Positions 7,639-14,980 of a stretch of 33,135 bases of DNA are shown piece by piece. The position numbers were made by a program, and so were the translations under genes. Position 1 is the first letter of the stretch, and the number at the start of each line of letters is the position of its first letter. Source of the DNA: Chloroflexota bacterium (GTDB taxonomy: Bacteria > Chloroflexota > Dehalococcoidia > Lucifugimonadales > Lucifugimonadaceae); assembly GCA_009838175.1 (NCBI GenBank), contig VXSB01000029.1:1-33135 (forward strand), given 5' to 3'. The notes below the pieces were generated by a model, which was not told the origin of the DNA, ran no database searches, and saw only the letters and a list, made by a program, of their open reading frames with translations.

Positions 7639-9656
7639 TACTCCCTCACCCAAGTTCCTCACGGACGTTTGAGTCAACCTCAGACTTCAACCCCTACGCG
7701 CACTACGAAGAAGCTATGATCCCCATGCGCGACGGGGTTCGTCTCGCCGCGGACGTTCACTTTCCGGTTGACGAACACGGAGAACCAATCACCGAACCCG
7801 CGCCCGTCCTCCTCGCCCGAACCTCCTACGACAAATCCAAAGACGAGTGGGACACCGTCCGCGACTATTATCCCCGCCACGGTTACGTCTTTGTCAACCA
7901 AGATCTACGCTCACGCTTCAGATCCGAGGGCGACGGGCGCTACTACCATACCTGCAACCCATGGGAAGGCGAGGACGGTTACGACACCATCGAGTGGATC
8001 GCCAAGCAACCTTGGTGCAACGGCAAAATCGGCACCCTCGGAAGCTCCCACCGCGGCATTGTCCAGACCGTAGCGGCACTCCACCGGCCGCCTCACTTGG
8101 TCGCCCAATGGGTCGAACAAGCACCTACTAACATCTACGCCCACGAAGCGCGCGAAGGCGGTGCGATGTGCTTCCACATGGCTGCGGCGATCCACAACCA
8201 TACCCTAGATTCCCACGAACTACGCGACAACCCTGAAGGGGTTCTCGCCGTCGCCAAAACGTTCCAAAATATGCGGGAGTTTCTCTCCAATACCCCGTGG
8301 AAACGAGGCGAAATCGCCCTGTCGCATGCCCCGCACATGGAGGAAACCCTCTTCAACTACTACACACGAGGCGAGTACGACGAATGGTGGGCGAACGAGA
8401 ACCTCGACCAAACCCCATACCTCGACCGCCACGCTGACATCCCGGTCATCCTGACCGGCGGCTGGTGGGATCCCTTCGCCGGCGGCACCGCCGACCTCTT
8501 CGTTGACCTGACCAACCGCAACAAGAATCCCACCCACATGGTCTTCGGCCCATGGTCACACGGCACCCAACGCACCGACGCAACCTACGAGGGAGAAGTC
8601 GATTTCGGTGCTGATGCCCGGTGGGGGATGTCCAAATTCAACCCGATACGCCGGAGATGGTTCGACCGATGGCTAAAGGACGAAACCAACGGTGTTGAAG
8701 ACGATCCCCCGATTCTACTCTTCGTAATGGGCGGCGGTGACGGCACAAAGAACACCGATGGACGCCTCAACCACGGTGGTTATTGGCGAACCGAGACGGA
8801 ATGGCCACTCGCCCGAACCCAATTCACCAACTTCTACTTCCACGCCGACGGCACTCTTAACACCGACCAGCCCCTTTCGCAAAGCGAAGGGGGCGCGAGC
8901 GAGCAAAGCGATGCGAGCGGGGGATGCTCGACGACGGGTAACAACGCATCCATCACCTATACCTTCGATCCGAACAACCCTGTCCCTACCCTCGGCGGGA
9001 ACGTAGCCGGTTTCAGCGTGATCGACAAACCCGAAGAAGGCGGACCAACTTTCGACGAGGCTCCACCTCCCGGACAACAGGCCGATACCATTCTCCAGCA
9101 CTCCTACTCCTTGGTCACCCCCGGCCCGATGCATCAACGCGAGCAATCAGGTCTATTGGCCTGCTCCGAGCCCTACCCGCTTCTATCCGACCGATCCGAC
9201 GTCATCGCGTTCCAGACCGAGCCGCTAACCGAAGACCTCGAAGTAACCGGCCCAATCGAAGTCCATCTCTACATCTCCTCAACCGCCCCCGACACCGACT
9301 TCACCGCCAAACTTCTAGACATCTACCCACCAAACGATGACTACCCTGACGGTTATCACATGAACTTGTGCGACTCTATCCTCCGCACACGCTACCGAAA
9401 CTCGTGGACCGAACCTGAATTCATGTCACCGGGCGAGGTCTACCCGATCACCATCGAATTAACCCCCACCAGCAACCTCTTCAAAGCCGGGCACTGCATC
9501 CGAGTCGACATCTCCAGCAGCAACTTCCCACGCTTCGACATCAACCCAAACACCGGCGAGGCGATGGGTCGACACACTCACACCCAAACCGCACAAAACA
9601 CTATCCACCTGAACACCAACTACCCATCTCGCATCGTGCTACCAGTGATACCTTAA
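7635..9656 (+). CDS. CocE/NonD-type alpha/beta hydrolase (X-Pro peptidase S15 family)
   Basis: This 673-residue serine hydrolase has an N-terminal alpha/beta-hydrolase domain with the opening PMRDGVRLAADVHFP, the nucleophile motif G-S-S-H-R-G (S138), an acid in GGWWDPFAGG (D279) and a histidine in FGPWSHG (H309). A C-terminal jelly-roll domain starts near PLTEDLEVTGPIEVHLYI. Family members hydrolyse X-Pro peptides, esters (cocaine esterase) or beta-lactam side chains; the substrate here is unknown. There is no signal peptide, so it is probably cytoplasmic. The ATG at 7635 overlaps the stop of the SelA-like gene. Codons 413-431 are exactly a palindromic repeat element (8871-8927), an in-frame insertion into a loop between the hydrolase and jelly-roll parts. 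Usual CocE nucleophile context is GxSYxG, so the SHR here is a deviation. Confidence 0.92.
   Translation: MILPHPSSSRTFESTSDFNPYAHYEEAMIPMRDGVRLAADVHFPVDEHGEPITEPAPVLLARTSYDKSKDEWDTVRDYYPRHGYVFVNQDLRSRFRSEGDGRYYHTCNPWEGEDGYDTIEWIAKQPWCNGKIGTLGSSHRGIVQTVAALHRPPHLVAQWVEQAPTNIYAHEAREGGAMCFHMAAAIHNHTLDSHELRDNPEGVLAVAKTFQNMREFLSNTPWKRGEIALSHAPHMEETLFNYYTRGEYDEWWANENLDQTPYLDRHADIPVILTGGWWDPFAGGTADLFVDLTNRNKNPTHMVFGPWSHGTQRTDATYEGEVDFGADARWGMSKFNPIRRRWFDRWLKDETNGVEDDPPILLFVMGGGDGTKNTDGRLNHGGYWRTETEWPLARTQFTNFYFHADGTLNTDQPLSQSEGGASEQSDASGGCSTTGNNASITYTFDPNNPVPTLGGNVAGFSVIDKPEEGGPTFDEAPPPGQQADTILQHSYSLVTPGPMHQREQSGLLACSEPYPLLSDRSDVIAFQTEPLTEDLEVTGPIEVHLYISSTAPDTDFTAKLLDIYPPNDDYPDGYHMNLCDSILRTRYRNSWTEPEFMSPGEVYPITIELTPTSNLFKAGHCIRVDISSSNFPRFDINPNTGEAMGRHTHTQTAQNTIHLNTNYPSRIVLPVIP
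8871..8927 (+). repeat. Palindromic repeat element inserted in frame in the CocE hydrolase gene
   Basis: The 57-base element begins with CCCCTTTCGC (8871-8880), a three-base loop and GCGAAGGGGG (8884-8893), a 10-bp stem with one G-T pair. It continues with GCGAGCGAGCAAAGCGATGC and ends GAGCGGGGGATGC. The same arrangement recurs at 9658, 30955, 32371 and, inverted, at 32983. Its length is 19 codons, so the reading frame of the host gene is kept. The encoded segment is PLSQSEGGASEQSDASGGC, a flexible, Ser/Gly-rich stretch. Confidence 0.85.
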
Positions 9657-9657
9657 T

Positions 9658-9705
9658 CGCCCCTTTCGTCCCGAAAGGGGCGCGAGGGAAGCGAGCGGGG
9701 TATGC
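9658..9705 (+). repeat. Intergenic copy of the palindromic repeat element
   Basis: A perfect 11-bp stem CGCCCCTTTCG/CGAAAGGGGCG (9658-9668 and 9672-9682, loop TCC) is followed by GCGAGGGAAGCGAGCGGGG and TATGC. It starts one base after the hydrolase stop codon and lies between the convergent hydrolase and recG genes. It may also act as a transcription barrier or mRNA 3' stabiliser. No T-run follows on the plus strand. Confidence 0.85.
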
Positions 9706-9738
9706 GCGGTAGGGAACGGGCGCCCTGAAAAACTGCTC

Positions 9739-12303
9739 CTACGAAAACCTAGAAACCACGCCGCCGATCATCCGCACCGCCTCACGCCGAAGCACCCGAT
9801 GCTTAGGCTCTCTCAAATCAAAGTCCTCCTCCAAAATCCGTTCGGCAACGCTCCGCGCCTTCCCCAACAACTCCAAATCATCGAACCGAGCGAACCGCCA
9901 GCCGCTCCAACCACTCTGCACCTCTGCCAGGTTCCTGCCGGGCCCACGGATCTCCAAATCCTTCTGAGCCAATTCGAACCCGTCCAAGTTCCCAACAACT
10001 GCCTGCAACCGTGTCTGGGCAATTTCGGTCTCAGCATCCGAAACAAGGAAACATACACCCTTGTGCTCGCCACGCCCAACACGCCCCCGTATCTGATGCA
10101 GTTGCGACATTCCAAAGTGTTCCGCCGTCATGATCATCATCACCGTCGCATTCGGGATGTCGACTCCGACCTCGATCACCGGCGTAGCAACTAACACGTC
10201 GATCTCTTTCTCCCGAAACGACTCCATCACGGCCTGCTTCTCCCCCAGACTCATCCGCCCATGTAGCAACCCAACGTTCAAATCCGGGAACTCATTGGAC
10301 CTCAACCGCTCGTACTCCTCAACCGCCGACGTACCCCCAAGATTCTCCGACGGATCAATCAACGGACAAACCACAAACGCCTGCCGCCCCGCACTTACTT
10401 CCCTCCGAATCGTCGCATACGCCTCCGCAACCTCGAATGGCGTTTGCGCCCAGCGAGTTGCAATATCTTTCCGCCCGTGTGGCATTACTCGCAACGTCGA
10501 AAGCTCCATCTCCCCGTACATCGTCATGTGTAACGTCCGCGGTATCGGCGTCGCTGACATAGCCAGCACATGCGGACGCGGCGTTCGATTGGTCAAAACG
10601 GCCCTCTGCTCCGTTCCGAACCTCTGCTGCTCATCCACCACTACCAGCGCTAGATCCTCGAAATCCACTCCCTCGGACAGCAACGCATGAGTACCGACAA
10701 CCAAATCTACCTCACCATCTGCACACATCTCATGCATCGTCCGCTTCTCGCGCTGCATCAAACTGCCTGTCAGCAATCCGACCCGCAGATTGCGATCGCG
10801 ACTCTCAGCTCGATGCAACGATGACTCGTAAACCGGTCCGTGGACGCTCAGAGCGTGCTGACACCTCAACTGCTCCAGCATCCCAATAAAATGCTGCTCC
10901 GCCAACACCTCAGTAGGCGCCATCATCGCCGACTGCATCCCGTTCGCACCCGAAGCCGACAGCATTGCCGCAATCGCAACCACCGTCTTCCCGCTACCGA
11001 CCTCTCCCTGCAATAAACGAGCCATCGGATACCCGGAACCGATGTCCGACAAGATCGTCTCCACGCTTTCATACTGATCCGAAGTCAACTCGAAGCCCAA
11101 TGACGACACGAACTCCCCTACCAAATCAGCATCAGGAGCGAGCTGCACTGCCGCAACCGAGCTTCTCCATCGCGTTCGTCTACGAATAGCCGCGATCTGG
11201 TTGTAAAGAAACTCGTCGAACGCCAAACGCCTGATCGCACCCCAACGTTGCCGATCAGACAAAGGCCGGTGCATCACCTCGATCGCGTCCGACAGCTTCA
11301 TCAACTGGTGCTCATCAAGAACGTCATCCGACAACGGCTCTTCAATGAATCGCAATCCCTTGTCCAAGCACTGCATCACTCCGTTGCGAACGGTTCGCTG
11401 GTTCAAACCCGCGCTCAACGGATAAACCGGCACCAACGCGCCCGCGTGAACAAACCCCCGCTCGTTATTGCGCCCACCCCGCGTCACATCGTCATACTCT
11501 GGATTCTCCATCGTTGGGCGGCCCTGATACTCGCTAACCTTGCCGCTCACCACGATCCGATCTCCGCTCTGCCAGCGCGTAGCCATGTACGGCATGTTGA
11601 AGAACGTAATCGACAGGGATCCTGTTCCATCCCTTATCCGAACTCGTGCGTACCCGTTCCCCCCGCCAAACCGATTAACATCTGCGCTAACAACATCCAC
11701 CACAACCGTCGCATCCTCGCCCACTGCCAGATCGTTGATATTTGACTGCTGCGTGTAATCGATCATGCGCAACGGGAAATGCCACAAAACGTCGCGTAGT
11801 GTTTGCAGTCCCAACGTCTCGAAGGCTTGTCTTGCAGATCGATGCAAAAACCTCAACGAAGCAACCGGAGCCTCCAATCCAACGGCAGGCTTGGCGACGG
11901 GCTTTGACCGATCTTCCGTCGTACTATGGCTTCTATCTTTGACGGGCGGCTCGGGACGAGCGGCGACTGACCCAGATCGACTCTTATGATTACGATTGCC
12001 GTGCAACCCGCGGTACGCCGCCGTAGCCCAAGCCCGACGTTCCTCCGGTGAAAGCACCGCGTACCGGCGTCCGCTCATCGGCGGCAAGTTGCGGATCCGA
12101 CCCGAAATCCGTCCTAGATTCCGCAACATTGCATCTAGGCCCCCATCCACAACCGCACTGTTATTGAAGCCTCGTTTGGCTTCCAATTTCAGCGCATTGA
12201 CAAGCGTCGTGATCTGGCGCTCAGCAATCGGATCAGTCAAGGTTTTACGGGAGGTTGGATTCAAAGTATCAATCCGAACTTGAAACGACGGAAGTTCTAG
12301 CAT
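9739..12303 (-). CDS. recG: ATP-dependent DNA helicase RecG
   Basis: RecG is a branch-migration helicase that reverses stalled forks and processes recombination intermediates. Numbering from the upstream TTG at 12306 (855 residues): a non-conserved N-terminal extension and linker to about 140; the wedge/OB-fold domain at about 145-280 (LRDVLWHFPLRMIDY); Walker A GEVGSGKT at 434-441; a DEQQ box at 558-561; SATPIPRT at 584-591; and motif VI QIRGRVGRG at 738-746. The RecG-specific region LEIRGPGRNLAEVQSGW lies at 784-800. In E. coli the corresponding stretch reads ELRGPGELLGTRQSG, so the family identity is firm. I start at ATG 12303, immediately after the TTG. No clear Shine-Dalgarno is seen. 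The gene is divergent from the TIR-like gene and convergent with the hydrolase. Confidence 0.96.
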   Translation of the reverse strand: MLELPSFQVRIDTLNPTSRKTLTDPIAERQITTLVNALKLEAKRGFNNSAVVDGGLDAMLRNLGRISGRIRNLPPMSGRRYAVLSPEERRAWATAAYRGLHGNRNHKSRSGSVAARPEPPVKDRSHSTTEDRSKPVAKPAVGLEAPVASLRFLHRSARQAFETLGLQTLRDVLWHFPLRMIDYTQQSNINDLAVGEDATVVVDVVSADVNRFGGGNGYARVRIRDGTGSLSITFFNMPYMATRWQSGDRIVVSGKVSEYQGRPTMENPEYDDVTRGGRNNERGFVHAGALVPVYPLSAGLNQRTVRNGVMQCLDKGLRFIEEPLSDDVLDEHQLMKLSDAIEVMHRPLSDRQRWGAIRRLAFDEFLYNQIAAIRRRTRWRSSVAAVQLAPDADLVGEFVSSLGFELTSDQYESVETILSDIGSGYPMARLLQGEVGSGKTVVAIAAMLSASGANGMQSAMMAPTEVLAEQHFIGMLEQLRCQHALSVHGPVYESSLHRAESRDRNLRVGLLTGSLMQREKRTMHEMCADGEVDLVVGTHALLSEGVDFEDLALVVVDEQQRFGTEQRAVLTNRTPRPHVLAMSATPIPRTLHMTMYGEMELSTLRVMPHGRKDIATRWAQTPFEVAEAYATIRREVSAGRQAFVVCPLIDPSENLGGTSAVEEYERLRSNEFPDLNVGLLHGRMSLGEKQAVMESFREKEIDVLVATPVIEVGVDIPNATVMMIMTAEHFGMSQLHQIRGRVGRGEHKGVCFLVSDAETEIAQTRLQAVVGNLDGFELAQKDLEIRGPGRNLAEVQSGWSGWRFARFDDLELLGKARSVAERILEEDFDLREPKHRVLRREAVRMIGGVVSRFS

Positions 12304-12514
12304 CAAACTGACGATTCATCTACTGGTTTTGTTCGTCGGTCGTAAGCAAGTTCGGCGGCGGCGTATTCCCGCAACACTCAAAGGATACGGCAAGTTTTTG
12401 GATGGACTGACTAGATTCAAATTTTGCGGGGCTTATGACGAGTGTTTATGCGCTTTACAATTCTCGATGGCTGACTCGCGGACATCGTCGCGATTTTAGT
12501 CTGGATTACATGCG

Positions 12515-12542
12515 TTGTATAAACTATGAATTACCTCATAAT
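12515..12542 (+). promoter_or_regulatory. Candidate sigma-70-type promoter for the TIR-like/RNase HI pair
   Basis: The 335-base gap 12304-12638 is AT-richer than the flanking genes and holds no convincing gene. It shows TTGTAT (12515-12520), a 16-base spacer and CATAAT (12537-12542, five of six consensus bases). Transcription from here would leave about a 90-base leader before the TIR-like gene. The -35 match is weak, so this is only a candidate. Confidence 0.35.
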
Positions 12543-12622
12543 CCCTTAACAGTTCTGTTTCGCGCTTGTTACCTTACTCCCCCGCCAAATCGCTGTTGCT
12601 CGATTGTGCAGATCAGCTAGAC

Positions 12623-12628
12623 AAGGAG
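12623..12628 (+). promoter_or_regulatory. Strong ribosome binding site of the TIR-like gene
   Basis: AAGGAG lies 10 bases before the ATG at 12639. It is notable because most genes here have weak or no Shine-Dalgarno sequence, and it fixes the start of this gene. Confidence 0.7.
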
Positions 12629-12638
12629 ACAAACCTCA

Positions 12639-13427
12639 ATGCCGAAATTCGAAGGCGAGTTCACTGAATTGAAAGATCGCGTATCACAGATAGGGTACGT
12701 CGGCAAGTGGGTGGAGGAGAACGGAAAGGTGGTATTTCGTAGCGACGACGGCGCGATTTTGAATTGGTGGTCCTCGACCAAAACGGTCAACTTTCAAGGG
12801 GCACCAGAAGCTCGTATGAAACTTCAAGCGGCGTTTTTCGAATCCCACCCTGCCGATACTCCAGCCGGATCTATCGATCCAGTGTCAGCCGCTACCAGCT
12901 TAGTCGATGATGCTACAACTACATTCGCACTAGATTCGTCAATAGCAGAAACGGACAAAGTTTTCGTCGTTTACGGACACGACGAATCCGCGCGTGAACA
13001 ACTGGAGCTCATCCTGCACCGTTTAGGATTGGAGCCCTTCGTTTTAGGCAATACAAGTGGTAGTGGACTGACGATTATTGAATCTCTCGAAGATGAAATC
13101 GCAACGCAAGCTGAGGGGAACCGATTCGGCATCGTGTTGCTCACACCTGATGACATGGGTTTCAACCGAGAGGAAGACTCAAGCAACGCGGAGCCACGTG
13201 CTCGGCAGAACGTAGTCATGGAAATGGGCATGTTGATCGCCGCTTTTGGGAGACGACGTGTGGCGATCTTAAAGAAAGGACATGTAGTTGTACCTTCAGA
13301 CGCCAGCGGGATCATCTACCTGCCCTTCAACAACCACGTTAGAGAAACGGCACCGAAATTATGCCAACGACTCGGCGAAGCGGGTTTCAAGCTGAACCCA
13401 GAATCGATTACAAAAGCATCATCTTAA
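12639..13427 (+). CDS. TIR-like predicted nucleotide-binding protein
   Basis: This 262-residue protein has two parts. Residues 1-70 form a small domain ([33 protein letters not shown]) that I cannot name with certainty. About 107-255 is a TIR-like domain of the PF10137 type: [14 protein letters not shown] (107-120), [10 protein letters not shown] with a candidate catalytic Glu (E148), [12 protein letters not shown] (163-174), [12 protein letters not shown] (188-199), [11 protein letters not shown] (204-214) and [12 protein letters not shown] (219-230). A variable linker separates them. Family members include NAD-degrading effectors of cyclic-nucleotide defence systems, so NADase or nucleotide binding is inferred. 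No cyclase or sensor gene is adjacent. Its stop TAA shares a base with the ATG of rnhA. Codon use is less C-ending than in neighbouring genes. Confidence 0.88.
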   Translation: MPKFEGEFTELKDRVSQIGYVGKWVEENGKVVFRSDDGAILNWWSSTKTVNFQGAPEARMKLQAAFFESHPADTPAGSIDPVSAATSLVDDATTTFALDSSIAETDKVFVVYGHDESAREQLELILHRLGLEPFVLGNTSGSGLTIIESLEDEIATQAEGNRFGIVLLTPDDMGFNREEDSSNAEPRARQNVVMEMGMLIAAFGRRRVAILKKGHVVVPSDASGIIYLPFNNHVRETAPKLCQRLGEAGFKLNPESITKASS

Positions 13428-13939
13428 TGAATCAAAAGAAAAACGTCACCATCTACACCGATGGAGCTTGCAGTCCCAACCCAGGCCCCGGTGGTTACGG
13501 CGTAGTGCTGCTCTATGGGGAGCACCGGCATGAAATCAGTGAAGGCTTCCGTCAGACCACTAATAATCGTATGGAGCTTCTGGCGCCGATCAAAGGGCTT
13601 GAGGCTCTGAATCAGAGTTGCCGCGTCACGTTACACAGCGACTCACGCTACGTCGTCGACGGTATAGAAAAAGGTTGGGCCAAGCGTTGGCGAAAAAAGG
13701 GCTGGATGCGCACGAAAAAAAACCGTGCGATAAATCCTGACCTATGGGCGCGGTTACTTGACCTTTGTGAGCAGCACGAGGTGGAATTTAAGTGGGTCCG
13801 GGGACACTCAGGCGATCCGGAAAACGAAAGATGCGATCATTTGGCTACCGAAGCAAGTCGCGGGCCCAATCTATCCGTTGATGATGGTTACGAGACCCCG
13901 AAATCGGATCCTTTCAATACCAGAGATTCCGGACCGTAA
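13427..13939 (+). CDS. rnhA: Ribonuclease HI
   Basis: RNase HI cuts the RNA strand of RNA-DNA hybrids, removing R-loops and primers. The 170-residue protein has all catalytic positions: D12 in [15 protein letters not shown]50 in NNRMELL, D72 in [11 protein letters not shown] and D137 in ENERCDHLA, plus H127 in VRGHSGD. The basic handle region ([20 protein letters not shown]) is present. A roughly 25-residue C-terminal tail follows the fold. The start is the ATG at 13427, which overlaps the TIR-like stop codon as TAATG, so translation is probably coupled. An in-frame start further upstream (13361) would lie inside the TIR-like gene and adds residues unlike the family. It is convergent with degV 40 bases away. 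Confidence 0.96.
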   Translation: MNQKKNVTIYTDGACSPNPGPGGYGVVLLYGEHRHEISEGFRQTTNNRMELLAPIKGLEALNQSCRVTLHSDSRYVVDGIEKGWAKRWRKKGWMRTKKNRAINPDLWARLLDLCEQHEVEFKWVRGHSGDPENERCDHLATEASRGPNLSVDDGYETPKSDPFNTRDSGP

Positions 13940-13979
13940 CTGTCGTGGGGTTCAGTTGGTGTGTCGCGCATCAATCCCC

Positions 13980-14831
13980 TTACCAAGAAACCGCCAATCC
14001 AACCGTCCCATTGCCCAAGTGCGCTCCAATCGCTGGCCCTATCGTCGCCGTGAGTGTCATGCCGCCCGGCGCGACATGCGATTTCAAATCCTCAAGCACA
14101 TCCTCAGCCTCTCCTTGCGACGAAGAATCGGTATGCATCACCGCCAAGTTTGTCAGCGGCGAATGATCCTCGGCCAAGGATGAAATCAACTTCGACATTG
14201 CCCTTCGGTGAGACCGCGGCTTTGCAAGAACTTCCACCTCGCCGTCAACCATCGCCAACACCGGACGTATCTGAAGAACCCCTGCTACCAAGGCCTGCGC
14301 TCCCTTGAGTCTGCCTCCTCGCTTCAAATACTCCAGCGTTTCAGGCGTCCCGCCGAACTGCACACGAGGCACCATGTCATTCGAGGCCGCAACGGCATCG
14401 TTAGAACTCCCGCCATCGTCAATGATCTGCTTTGCGGTCAACGCTATGAATCCAGTTGCCATAGACGCGCTACGCGAATCCACATGCTTGATTCTCTCGC
14501 CCGACGGATCAGCCTGAGCCGCGCCTGCGACCGCCGACGCGTACGTCCCGCTAACCGCTGAAGAGATGTGGATCGATACGATCTCGTCATGCTCTTCCAG
14601 TAACCCGTCGTACACCGACTTAAAATCCCCAGGCGACGGTTGAGACGTAGTAGGAAACACATCCTTGTCACGCGCCAGTCGCGAGTAAAAATCCTCGGTC
14701 GCGATGTCCACTTTGTCCCGAAACTCCTCGTCTCCAAACCTCACGAACGCCGGAACTGTAGTCAGTCCATACTCTTCGACCAGATTCGAAGGGATGTCCG
14801 CGGTGCTATCGGTAACCACTGCAATGCTCAC
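13980..14831 (-). CDS. DegV family fatty-acid-binding protein
   Basis: This 283-residue protein belongs to the DegV/FakB family, which binds a fatty acid and, in Firmicutes, presents it to the kinase FakA. Motifs include VTDSTADIP (6-14), TTSQPSPGDF (61-70), SSAVSGTYASA (90-100), LKRGGRLKG in the middle and GPAIGAHLGNGTVG at the C-terminus. Length and order fit the family. The GTG start has AGGAG seven bases upstream (plus-strand 14839-14843), a good ribosome site. No fakA-like gene is in the window, so a role in fatty-acid uptake or transfer is an inference from the family. A good promoter candidate lies just upstream. Confidence 0.94.
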   Translation of the reverse strand: MSIAVVTDSTADIPSNLVEEYGLTTVPAFVRFGDEEFRDKVDIATEDFYSRLARDKDVFPTTSQPSPGDFKSVYDGLLEEHDEIVSIHISSAVSGTYASAVAGAAQADPSGERIKHVDSRSASMATGFIALTAKQIIDDGGSSNDAVAASNDMVPRVQFGGTPETLEYLKRGGRLKGAQALVAGVLQIRPVLAMVDGEVEVLAKPRSHRRAMSKLISSLAEDHSPLTNLAVMHTDSSSQGEAEDVLEDLKSHVAPGGMTLTATIGPAIGAHLGNGTVGLAVSW

Positions 14832-14880
14832 GCGTTCGCTCCTGCAACTTCACATGGATGAATCACTCGTATGCCAACAA

Positions 14881-14908
14881 GTTATACCAATTTGCGATTA
14901 AGTATCAA
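14881..14908 (-). promoter_or_regulatory. Candidate degV promoter
   Basis: On the minus strand, TTGATA (plus 14903-14908) and TATAAC (plus 14881-14886) are separated by 16 bases, each matching five of six sigma-70 consensus positions. The predicted leader to the degV GTG is about 40 bases. It is the best promoter match I found in the window. Confidence 0.55.
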
Positions 14909-14962
14909 TTCACTCGATTGCGTTTGGATAATGAGTAAATCGCCGTCCATTTCGCTAGTGTC

Positions 14963-14976
14963 TGATCACTGATCAC
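14963..14976 (+). repeat. Tandem TGATCAC direct repeat upstream of the peptidase gene
   Basis: TGATCAC occurs twice head to tail, ending four bases before the ATG of the putative peptidase. Each copy contains the palindrome TGATCA. It could be an operator half-site pair or chance; position is the only support. Confidence 0.3.
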
Positions 14977-14980
14977 TTCT

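Noticed and set aside
12435-12620. 61-residue open frame upstream of the TIR-like gene
   Set aside because: No ribosome site, odd composition and no family resemblance; it overlaps the promoter candidate.
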